Shown piece by piece: positions 23,898-34,719 of a stretch of DNA of 64,000 nucleotides. Source of the stretch: Sycobia sp. Sy_11 (Eukaryota > Arthropoda > Insecta > Hymenoptera > Epichrysomallidae). Every line of letters starts with the position of its first letter. Position 1 is the first letter of the stretch. The notes under the pieces were generated by a model. The model did no database searches and was not told the origin of the DNA. It saw nothing but the letters and a program-made list of their open reading frames with translations. The stretch is taken from contig JACCIC010000048.1 of the NCBI GenBank assembly GCA_018907035.1, positions 3,119,501 through 3,183,500 of the forward strand, written 5' to 3'. The position numbers and the translations under genes are program-made.

Positions 23898-24040
23898 CGA
23901 AAATAGTACATGTGACACAAGGGAGAAAAATAGGCCTTTTCCGACAAGGGTATGTTTGCCGCCCGAGCGAAGCGAGGGCGTCAAATTACCCGACTACGAA
24001 AACGCCTTTGCTCCCGTGTGTCACATACTATTTTCCCATA
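23898..24040. repeat. Foldback 1 with GCGAAGC apex
   Basis: The left arm (GAAAATAGTACATGTGACAC, then AAGGGAG) and the right arm (complement of CTCCCGTGTGTCACATACTA, then TTTTC) form an imperfect inverted repeat of about 140 bp. At its apex, GCCCGAGCGAAGCGAGGGC (23961-23979) can fold with tandem G-A mismatches around a GCGAAGC mini-hairpin. Confidence 0.65.
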
Positions 24041-24960
24041 CGAGGGCGCTTTTTCTTTCTCAAAGAAATGCACAAAAAACTGAACGGCAAACTCACAGAA
24101 TTAAAGAATGTTCAACCCCCCTAATCAACCTCCTCTCCATGTGTTAGCCATGTTTAGATAGAGCGAGCAGGTATAAAATCTAAAGGTTCAAATGATACTG
24201 GCTCTGAAATAAGTTGCCCTAGCATAAAATGTAATTCGTTGGATTTAGAAAAAATATAATATCGGTTTTCTCTTAAGGTAATACGTGCAATTTACTTGAA
24301 TTGAATAAAATTAAATTAAATAATTTTCTCTTATTTGGAAATTGATATAGTATGTTAAGAAGAGATGTAGGATTGGGTGGTGGGGTGCAGGGGGTGAAAT
24401 CCCCGCCGGGGGTTAGTGGCGAAGCCCCCCTTTTCTATAAATAAATAAGACTAATCAATTGAAGATTATAAGTTTGTTAATAATCTACGCTCAAATTAAA
24501 ATTTGAAAATATTTAATAGCATAATAAATAGAATTTAAAATTAAAACTAATTAAAAAAAAAGATATAGATAATTTTTAATACTTAAAAAACATAAAAATT
24601 TTTATAATAAATTTTAGATAGAATATAAATCTTATTTGATTTTACAATCTTGAATACCTAACTCAAAGTGCAAAAAAAAGGTCGAGCCCGCAGTTGACTG
24701 GCGCATATACTCGTAAGTCTAAACATCGTAAATGCCAAATATTACGCAGGCACGAAAAACTGAGAATCCTAGCGGACTACATGGTTCCGTTCATTCATTT
24801 GTCCTCCCAAGGGAGGAAAAGTAAAATTCTGCTTTCTGATTGGTCAGGAATCGACTATAAACACTTTTCCTCCCTAAGGAGGAAAAGTGTTTATGCTTAT
24901 TCAAAAGTAGTATTTTGCTCCCTCTAGACAGCTGCAGAAAATCGTATTTTGCGCCCCGAG
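24041..24960. other. Segment between two foldbacks; no gene
   Basis: No ORF of note. It contains a GC block with GGCGAAGCC (24418-24426) and CCTCCCAAGGGAGG (24803-24816). A perfect 17-bp inverted repeat lies at 24857-24894: ATAAACACTTTTCCTCC, loop CTAA, then its complement. Confidence 0.6.
24857..24894. repeat. Perfect 17-bp palindrome with 4-nt loop
   Basis: ATAAACACTTTTCCTCC / CTAA / GGAGGAAAAGTGTTTAT. The motif GGAGGAAAAGT also occurs at the smaller palindrome near 24811. Confidence 0.8.
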
Positions 24961-25110
24961 TGCGGGAATAGTACATTTTTTACCAAGTAGGGAAAGGCTT
25001 TATTTACGAAACGAGAGGTTTGCGGCCCGAGGCGAAGCCGAGGGTTGTAACGAGGTTCGTAAAAAAGTCTTTTCGTACTAGGTAAGGACTATATTTTCCC
25101 TCATGAGAAC
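24961..25110. repeat. Foldback 2 with GCGAAGC apex
   Basis: Same design as foldback 1. The outer arms (GGGAATAGTACATTTTTTAC and the complement of CTATATTTTCCC) converge on CCCGAGGCGAAGCCGAGGG (25026-25044). It has the same tandem G-A pairs and GCGAAGC loop, with a stem one base pair longer. Confidence 0.65.
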
Positions 25111-25701
25111 CGGGATCAAGTGGTGACGGTGCGATTCCTAGGTTAGAATGAGAAAAAATAATAAATTTGCTTTTATAAAAATTTTTATTTCACAGCTTCT
25201 TCACGTTGTAATATACTTTTGTCTCTGCGAGCTACCCGTGCACCATTGGCGAAAGCAATGAATCTAAAAACAAACGCGATTGCACCGCGATCATATAATA
25301 TCTACGTCGGGGTCGTCCACTATTGAGTATATTCAATACATGCACACCCACACATGCGCACGTGCACGTATGCACATACAAATATACATATATACTGGGA
25401 TGTCCTATTATCTAGAATTTTAATTTTAACAGTGATTAATCTTGGACCTTTTTATTAGGCTAAATTATTTTTTATAATTCATTAGGTTAAATGTGAGTTT
25501 ATTGAATAACGTTCATTCAATTTAACCGATACTCATGAATTTAATATACAACTCTATAACGTATAAGTGGATTTTTGGTTTCTCTAGAAATATGTCAGGA
25601 ACTTCAGGACTATTGATCAGGTTTACCATCGATCACTAGATGGCCAGCTATACTTGAGCTATTTTGCTAATATTATCCGAAAAGGTAACCATTCTCATTT
25701 A

Positions 25702-28669
25702 TTAACCTTTAGACTGCCGGGATTTGAAAGAGCATATCGCCCTCAGAAAACTGGTATATAAGGTATCTTATATCAACGATTGATCATACACAAAGTGTCG
25801 ATCAGGGAGTGCGTCAAAATATTGATTTTCCGGCAGGGAACGAAACTGCTAATGTTAAAAATTTCAAATTTTAAAAATAATGTTTTTTAATGGTAAAAAG
25901 TACTTCTTTCTTCATAATAATATTATATAAGTTAGATTTATCGATTTAGTTAACTATTTAAAGTATTTTAAAGGGTTGATAGTAAAATTTTAGGAGTTGT
26001 TTTAAAGGTTTTTCACCCCTTTAGACACGGTTTTCAAGTTTCATTTATTTTGTAATGCAACTACACATTTCCGGAGTTTTTGTTGACTCTGAATCCAATG
26101 ATTAAATTATAATAAGTCCAAAAACCATCCGTAAAATAAGGTACTCATCACAAACTACCCCTTTTGTCTCGCATCAACGATTACGAAACACCCTCCTCTT
26201 TTGAACGCGGGCTTGGGACCAACTGTGGCAGAGTTATGTTTCTTTTTTTTTGTTCTTTTTTATTTTTTGTACTTTTTTTTTATTTTGTATAACTTATGGT
26301 AAAGATTCTTTAGTGTGATAAATTTCAAAACAAGGTTCAATACATAGAGCTTTAGAACATATTGAACACTCATATGTAGATCGGGACTTTTTGTTGAGGA
26401 TATGACATAAAGCACATTGACGTGGTAATGGTTTATCACTCTTTTCAGATTTAATTTTTCTAAGAAAATGGCGACTGTTTAGTCGAATTCCAGGTGCAAG
26501 AGATAGGGTTGGAACTTTTTCAATGTCTAGTTTTAGAATTTCTCTCACTACGCTCAATCGAAAATCGGGGAATGAAATTTCAGTTGTAGTCAGCATCTTG
26601 TATAATTTATGATAATTCGTCAACATCAAGTCAAGAAGATGAAAAAATAGTTTTCTATACCATTTCATACATTTTCGAATTGTATCTGTCATAGACAACT
26701 GTCTGTCGATATCATCAACTTTACTCATATTTTTGTTATAGTCATGAATACAACTTGGTTTCATAATATCTTCATTAGTTTTATAATGTTTTTTACCAGT
26801 GGCACAGTACTCAAATTCGTGAATACTTGTCAAAACATAAACTTCTTTTTTATCCATCCATTTGATCACCATCCAACTATCGGTGTGAGCAACTTGTTTC
26901 ACCACGATTCAACTTCGAGTCAAGAATAGGTATTCCTTTTCGATTCTTTTTCACAGTTCCACAAAGGCCATTTTCTTTATCGTAGAGATATACCGCAAGT
27001 TGTGGTGAAGTGTACCAATTATCAGTGAATAATTGACGTCGTACATTACAATAAGGTTGCATAAGATGTGCAACAATGTCACCAGAAACGCCTAAATCAA
27101 ATTTATCATAATCAGTGTCTGCACCAGTGTATACAATAAAATCTAAAAGAAAACCTGTGTCACAATCTACTGATTCAAATAACTTCAGTCCAAATCGTTT
27201 TCTTTTCAAAGGTAAGAACTGTTTGAATTTAAGTTTTCCTTTCCACAAGATTAAGCTTTCGTCTATACAAAGTTTTTTACCTGGAATAATTGTACTAGAA
27301 AATTTATTTTTCAAATAATCAATCACTGGTTTAATTTTTTTCAAAGGGTGGTTAGAAACCTCTAAATTATTAGAAAAATGAAGATATCTTAAAATTTGAA
27401 GATATCGGTTTCGGGGCATAGTTTCGCCAAATATTGGAGTACACAACAATGGATCCTGGCTCCAATAGTGATTCAATTGTCCTTTCACAACATGGCCCAT
27501 ATTTATTAACAAAGCAATAAATATCCATAGTTCATCTTCAGTCAAATCAGTCCATGGTTTCATGTTTTTTCTAGTTGGCTCAGGATTTTGCTCTTGAATA
27601 GGTTTGTTTGAAATAGGTTTGTTTGTTCTACAATAAGGTTTACAAGAAAAGGGTCTAAAATATATTTAAAACATTCTAATGTTGTTATTTTATTTATTGA
27701 CACTTCAGGACGTAGTTGAGCTTTGTCAGGAAAATCTTTTATCGACGGATAAAAATAAGGATTAAAGTATACGTCGGGTGCTTCGTAGTCATCATTTGGG
27801 ATATCATTTGAATCGATATCACTCGCAATGCCTCTATCTTTAACATCTTCTTCAGGCTCTGATTCTCCACTACTCCAAACATTGTTTTCTACATTCATTG
27901 TATTACGCAGTTTGTATAATAAGAAATAAAACGAAAAAAATACTGTATTTTCAATAAAAAATATCTAAATTCAATAAATTTGGAGTTCAATCTCCCAGTT
28001 TTCTTGTACAAGAGAATAATTTATAAATTTATTTCTGATTCATTATGTTAATTTTTCATAAAAATTATTTTATGAAAATAAATCTATTTATAAGCCACAT
28101 GCAAACAAAGCAACACATTTTTCCAAAAAAACCTAAGATTAAAGCATCATAAATATGGGTGGGAGGGAGGGATGGCGGGGGAGGGGTTGAAGTGAAAAAA
28201 AAATAAATTCAGCAACTAAAATTTTTATCAAAATAATAAAATATATTACGTTGATAATTTTAGATATTTGCAAACAAAGCAACGCATTTTTTTAAAAAAA
28301 AAATAATACAAATGGTAGTACAAGGCATAGAACGGGTAAATAAGGGTAAAGAAGGGTTGAAAGGTGTGGGGAGAGATAAATTTATATTAAATTGTATTCG
28401 ATTGTAGTAACAAAAACTTTTTTGAAAGTATATTTCGTTGCAATTATGGTCAGATCGATAAAAGGAAAAAACCGCTTGTGCAAAGTAAAAATGATAGTTT
28501 TAATGGATGTCGGGTGGGTGAAAAAAGGTTTAAAGGGGTAAATTTATCTTAAATGGTTGTAAAAAGTAAAAATTCTATTAAGGTTATGCATATTTTAGTC
28601 TAAAAATAAAGATTGAAGAAGTTTTTTTGTTGCGTCAAAATATTGATTTTCCGGCAGTCTAAAAGTTAA
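25702..28669 (-). mobile_element. piggyBac element with TTAA ends
   Basis: Ends TTAACCTTTAGACTGCCGG (25702) and, inverted, TTAACTTTTAGACTGCCGG (28669 leftwards) are TIRs bounded by the TTAA duplication typical of piggyBac. A 26-bp subterminal copy of the right-end sequence (starting GCGTCAAAATATTG) also lies at 25811-25836, inside the left end. Non-coding flanks carry internal subrepeats, for example GCAAACAAAGCAAC twice (about 28098 and 28271). Confidence 0.88.
26294..27898 (-). pseudogene. piggyBac transposase, two frameshifts
   Basis: The acidic N-terminus (MNVENNVWSSGESEPEEDV) runs to LIVEQTNLFQ. The frame breaks near 27600 beside an imperfect 15-nt tandem duplication. The DDD_Tnp_1_7 core follows: WTDLTEDELWIFIALLINMG, KKLCIDESLILWKGKL (first Asp), ESVDCDTGFLLDF, LFTDNWYTSPQL (second Asp). 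A second break near 26895-26905 loses one base between LNRGE and KQVAHTDSW. The C-terminal part holds NMSKVDDIDRQLS (third Asp region) and a cysteine-rich domain (CALCHILNKKS, YECSICSKALC, PCFEIYH) that binds the ends. Apart from the two indels the protein is nearly full length (~540 residues) with catalytic Asp residues kept, so inactivation is recent relative to neighbouring elements. Confidence 0.9.
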
Positions 28670-29080
28670 TACCAGACGCTCGTTCAATACACCCAAACTT
28701 CAGGTCAATATCCTTGAAAATAGGCTTTTAGTTAGTAAACATGATATCTTGTTGTTCTAATGAGAACAGTATTTATGCTTTTTAACTCATGCGACCTCAT
28801 TGAATAAATAAATTTTTATGATTATTCGTTTCAAATTCTTTACTTTATTCGATTTTTAAGAGGATAAGTACGCATACATACATGCATATCACCGGTGGTT
28901 GACCCCGCTTAATATGGGGTACCAGAGCTGGTACCTGGGACATTTCCATAAAGGCAGTAAGGCAGTAGGTAAAACTATTACTTACAAAGTATATATACAA
29001 AGTATATATAGATGAAATGTATCGCAGCTGGATCATTTTGCACCAGCATCAAATAAATTTATTCGCATTAGGTATTATGG

Positions 29081-29081
<1 letters not shown>

Positions 29082-29145
<64 letters not shown>
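29082..29145. repeat. (TA)n microsatellite
   Basis: Pure TA run. Confidence 0.95.
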
Positions 29146-29147
<2 letters not shown>

Positions 29148-29787
29148 TATTGAGCACTGTTTATATTGGAGATAATTAGAACGTAATGTAAGTCAATAAT
29201 GATGTTTGCCTATCACATGTCATTTTTTATTTCCATTAATATTAATTTTGAAACATTCTTTCATAATATAAATAGTTTTTCTTATTCATTTATCACGATG
29301 ATCTGAAAATAGAAACTATGAAATTTGTTAAAAAGCCGTATGAGCTTTATTAAATTTTACACAGTTATAGTCAATGCTCTTTTTACATAATTCATCACAT
29401 AACAATGTTTAAGGTAAGCCGGAATCTGAACAAGACATCTACATTGGAAAATTTTCTTGCCGCCCTAAGAGAGTGCAATGCAAAAGAATATGTTACCATA
29501 TAGAATTTATGTTTGCATGGAAATTCAATCAAGCTATTTCCCATAAATTTACTAGTCTGAGTATACTATAAATGCCCTTGGTGTAATACATAACATAGAT
29601 TGTAAAATATTATTCTTGCCCAGGAAAGAATTTTTTGTTCGTAAATCTCACAATTAGCAGAGATTATTTTCTTTACAAATATACAAATTTCAATTTTTAC
29701 TTCTCTGTCTACCTTCTAATATTTATTTAATTCTTACTAGAATCCAAATAATCATTTATTTTTCATTTTACTATTTTCTCATTTTCA

Positions 29788-29836
<49 letters not shown>

Positions 29837-32370
29837 CTTTCCACCCCTTTTGAAAGTACAATTTAGCAAACAGAAGAAACATCCCCGCACTTAGTTACTT
29901 TTCTTACACTGTATGTGTTAATTTATTTTGATTCGGCCGTAATACCCAAATTTAAATTTTTTATGCGTTTATTTATTTAAAATGTATGAAACTTTGAAAG
30001 AGCAAGAAGAAGAAAGATAAGGTGAAGAAAAAGAGAAAGACAGCTAGAAAGTATGTGCGTTTGTGTACGTTTAAAATGTAATAATAACTTCAATACATTA
30101 GAAATATAGGATTTTTCTTAATATATTATTGGGTAAATATATATAATTATAAAAATGTTATTAATTAAATTTATTCTATATTTTTGAATTTCAGAATATT
30201 GACGAGATTCACTACAATTTAATTTTATATTGTATTTATATTTTGTTATTATTATTTATTATTTTATAAAATTTTTATCTACTGCAGATATATAACAATT
30301 TATTGATTAAATTATGAAATTTATTACATTTTTACTAATACATATCTAAGTATACAAATAAATATAAATTTATCTCTCTATTTATCAATACGGCTGTGTA
30401 TATTAGGATATTATATGAATGCAAACTTATTGATCGAGGAATTCCAGTAAATGTCATTATAACGAAACTGTGGATTCCGCTTCATTTATGCCGTGATGTT
30501 TATTATCTATATTTCCACGAATGCGCGCCGTTAAACAAATATTCAAGCTAAATAAATTCAAACCGATATTGGAAAAATTAGAATAATATTGCAAACACGT
30601 TCAAGCCAGATTTATTGTTTATTGCATTTTTCAACTTGATGCGTGTATCGAATTCTATTCGGTGTTATTATTATTTTTTATTAAATGCTTTATATATACA
30701 TGATATATAACAAATTGCAATTTTTCCCCTCTATTATTCCAAATGTACGCGCTTCTTTTATTCAGTCTGAATAAATTGCTTTCCTTTCAGACGTACTTAA
30801 TGGTGCTCTTACTTTTAAGCTGAAATAACCTGCATTTATATTTTTATGTTCTTCCCGTGAAAGATGAAAACGAATACTCCTCTCATACGTTATTCCTTTT
30901 GCATATAATATGGCTGGCCATATATTTACATCCACTACTATCACTATCCAACTTATTGTCAGAGCACTGCGAAGTCGTCATAAATTATCCTATGGATAAT
31001 TCTAATAATTTTTATCGGTTTCGTTGAGATCCAAAAAATTATATATAAGTTCTAAGCATTTTAAAAAATATAAACTTTTGAAAAATTTTACATCAAATTA
31101 GTATAATCGATTTTAAAGTTGCAATTGAGATTTTTGGATCTGTAAAGTTCAATAAAATTTAAATAAAAAATTACACCAAGTTACAGTAAAAATAGTTATT
31201 ATCACATTTGTGCTCATATTATTTAATTTTTGGTTCTATTCGTTAATCGAGTCAAGTGTTTGCTATTTTTTCGAATTAAAAACATTTTCGAAAAAATATT
31301 TCGTATCTAAGGCAAAATAATAGTTAAATAATATAGTTTTGACGACTGGAGCAATTCGTTCAATTTTTCCGATGAACTAAAAGAAACATAAAAGTGTTGC
31401 TAAAAGTAGCAAATTTGTGCTACTTTCAATTTTCGAACAAAAGTACGAAATTTTTTAAAAGAATTGGATTTTTAATTTTTCACATTCAGCATACAATTTT
31501 TATCGAAAAGAATTGAAGAAATTTTCATAAGCTGGGATTTTTTAGACATTTGCAGGAAAAATTGTTTTTCAGCAAAACTGAAAAATTCGTAAAAGTTCAA
31601 AATATTTTACAAAATAAATTTTCCGCTGAAAATTTACCTCGATTGACTCCAACGCATTGTTCGCTATGTAACGGTGTGAATGCCGTAGTCGAAATTATCG
31701 AAGCTGAGTCCAAACAGCACAAAGATGCATGCAACGGCGACGATGACGAGACGCGCGACTGACGTCTTATTATGTACGTGCGCCGAAACTAATTTGGGCT
31801 TGATTACGAGGCGACGAATATATATATATATATATCTTTAGTTAAAGCTCAGGGAAAATCATTTTTTACGTTTATGAAAAAAAATTTATATAAGTATAAG
31901 TAGGATTTAGTAATAATAAATATAATGTTGGTATACCGCGTATGTAATCATTTCTAAAATCCCGAGAGATAAAGATTTATTTTGTAGGAAAATGCATATT
32001 TTATGTCCATCCTGAATATTTTCACCCCCGCCTCTTCAATATACTAGAGATTTGAACAAGTTATTTACAAATATCAATTTAGCTTCAACTACAAAAAATT
32101 GTAGCTTCAACAGTATGTTACTAAAAGCTTTTCTTTGAGTAATTATTGCACGACTATTTACACCTAGATACTATTTTTTTAAAATGCAAAACATGCTAAT
32201 ACTATTCAAATATTAGGGATATATATTAATAAGAAGACGAATGACCATACCAGCTCTTCATTATTATAATATTATATAGTAAAGAATATTCTGTAGATTC
32301 TTATTATTCTGTAGATCTTTTATTTTTTTGAAAAAAATACATAATATGTGAGAAGCGTTGTTAGCGTAAA
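29146..32370. other. AT-rich stretch without recognisable genes
   Basis: (CT)n at 29794-29833. A slightly GC-richer patch at 31630-31800 has a 70-residue plus ORF (31550-31762). On the minus strand it has an open hydrophobic segment (VARLVIVAVACIFVLFGLS) that lacks a start. Neither is assignable. Confidence 0.5.
29794..29833. repeat. (CT)n microsatellite
   Basis: Pure CT run. Confidence 0.9.
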
Positions 32371-32382
32371 ACTTATCTATTG

Positions 32383-33605
32383 TAACCTTTAAAGGACCGA
32401 GTTTTGAAGTGTCGAAGCCTCCTTTGAAAGTGCCCAAATTCATATCTTGTATCACCCATCAACTATGTACAATGGTTCTATTATGGACCGAGCCGATATA
32501 TTGGCTCGCCGACCCCGCAGGGTAAATAAAAATGTTTAGTTCGGTAAAATAGGAATACAATCATATTCTCAAGCTTTGAGATGTACTGCATCCAAATCTG
32601 GAACCTGATCAGTCATAACTGCTCATAATCACGACCATTCGAGGTCAAACAAGTTACCTCAAGGTCAAATGCAGAAAGTATTATATATATATTCGAACAA
32701 AAATTATATCTAAGAGTATCCCGAGGTGCTACATCTAAATCTGACACTTGTTTGATTGTGAATAGACATAATTATACTATTCTTTTGGGTATATGGCCAT
32801 CTCAGGATTTATGTGTTTTGATTCGCGCTTTTTTTTCGAAATGTGCAGTTTTTAGGCCCTCTACTCTCCTTCTGCTTTACCCAGAGCTAACGACGTGGAC
32901 GTACAGAGTAATGTAGCTCCTTTTTTCATTTTTTTATTTTTTATATTTTCCTATTTTCTTATAGATTTTTTCATTTTTTATACATTCCTTCATTTTGTCA
33001 GAAGTCAATTTTATATTTTTCTCATATTGTTCATCTAAGATCTATATGAATCTATCGATAACATCTGACTTTATAACTTTCTTTTATTTTTTATAATTTT
33101 TCCAACTTAATCAAGGTAAGATTTCTTTAATCTGATAAGTTTTTAGCAAAAAGTATTTCTGTAATTTTACTGGTAAACTGCTTTCACGAGAATAGATTCA
33201 CAAACTTATCTGAATAATGATATTGACAGAAATGCGATTGGTTGAATGAAAAAATTCGGTGTCAAGCGCTCTTAAAATCTAAAAACCAATTTTAAATATT
33301 TCCCTGGATATATTCTCTACCTGACCTTGAAGATATGTTAATCTCTCTTTTCATTTCAGGTCAAAATGACATAAACTTGAACTCAGTGACTCCAAAAACA
33401 ATGATATATCTTTTGCAATGATTCAAACCATATTTCTAGGTTTGACCTTCAAATGACCTTCATTGACCTTGACTCTGAAGTGATAAGGTTAGACCAACTT
33501 CAGATACGAACTTAGCGCATCGATTTACTTAAGGATAAAGAAGTATCCTTATGTAGCATTATGTTTTTGAGCTGATACATCAGCTTTCCGGCCCTTTAAA
33601 GGTTA
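32383..33605. mobile_element. TTAA-type (piggyBac-like) non-autonomous element
   Basis: Left end TAACCTTTAAAGGACCGA (32383-32400) and right end, inverted, TAACCTTTAAAGGGCCGG (33605 leftwards). Both resemble the TTAACCTTTAG end of the piggyBac at 25.7 kb. Flanks repeat TAAAACTTATCTATT on both sides, with a further partial copy on the right. There is no ORF. The interior has TCAAGGTCA/TGACCTTGA motifs (32659-32667, 33322-33330, 33464-33472) plus one-mismatch copies (33443 and 33454). Confidence 0.6.
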
Positions 33606-33777
33606 AAACTTATCTATTTTAACGTAAAAATTATCTATTTTAATCAGATTTGTAACTTTTATTTGTAATATGTTTTTTAATTTTTCGTATTTTCTCTGAT
33701 CAATCTGAATCACTTTCATTATTGTGTTTATTTGCTGGAATTTGCGATTTAAATTCCATTTTCACCAAAAGCCACTA

Positions 33778-33779
<2 letters not shown>

Positions 33780-33822
<43 letters not shown>
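33780..33822. repeat. (TA)n microsatellite
   Basis: Pure TA run. Confidence 0.95.
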
Positions 33823-33826
<4 letters not shown>

Positions 33827-34465
33827 CACGTATTGTATGTGTATTTGAAAATGATTTTGAATTCTCCTGAACAACTCTGTGAGATTTTTGCACATGTTTT
33901 TGTATGCGGCTAGTTTCGTGCAAGACATGTCAGAGCTGCGTGAATCGAGGCGTGGACCCTTTTTAGGGATCCGCGAATTAACTTTTTCCTCGAGATCACA
34001 TAATTTCTACTAAAACTTTGTATTTGTCATGCCTTGTCGCTACACACAAACACTCTTTACTATATTTGTAGAGAAATGGATTCGCTATTATATAATTTGA
34101 ATACATTTCCAATTAGTCAATACGAAATTCAAATCTTATCTTTCATTTAGTTTTTATCAAGAAATGCTAAAATTTACAAATTTTATTAAAAATATTTTTT
34201 GATATGTATAGTAGTTGCCGAATTTTTCTGATTCTTTGAAAATTCAATATATGCACAAAGCCACTATGATATTCGCAATCAGCCACCCAAAATATATAAA
34301 TACATAAATTTTGAGCAAAAGCAGGTGAGTGGAATAATTACAAGTACAGCGGTAGGCTTGGCGATAGGTGCAAACTATAAGTTACTCAGCAGAAACGTTC
34401 AGAGGTTCGGACTCTTCGTCGTTTTGAAAATATTGGATAATATCATTCAAATCTCAGCAGAGCTA

Positions 34466-34469
<4 letters not shown>

Positions 34470-34535
<66 letters not shown>
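34470..34535. repeat. (TA)n microsatellite
   Basis: Pure TA run. Confidence 0.95.
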
Positions 34536-34537
<2 letters not shown>

Positions 34538-34719
34538 TAAGTTTCTATACAAGGGTGACAAACGATACCGTAAACATCTTATTGCTTGTCTCATTATGTC
34601 CATGCGTATGTATGACTCATTGTCGCTTGGAAACCCAAACCTGTGCAACCTCGACCGCAAAGATCACTACACATGTCTATATATATAATACGGGCTCCAT
34701 TTATCAAAAATTATAATAA

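Noticed and set aside
28865..28960. Possible structured RNA (GGTACCAGAGCTGGTACC hairpin)
   Set aside because: A single short hairpin with no tRNA or known ncRNA architecture and no second copy seen.
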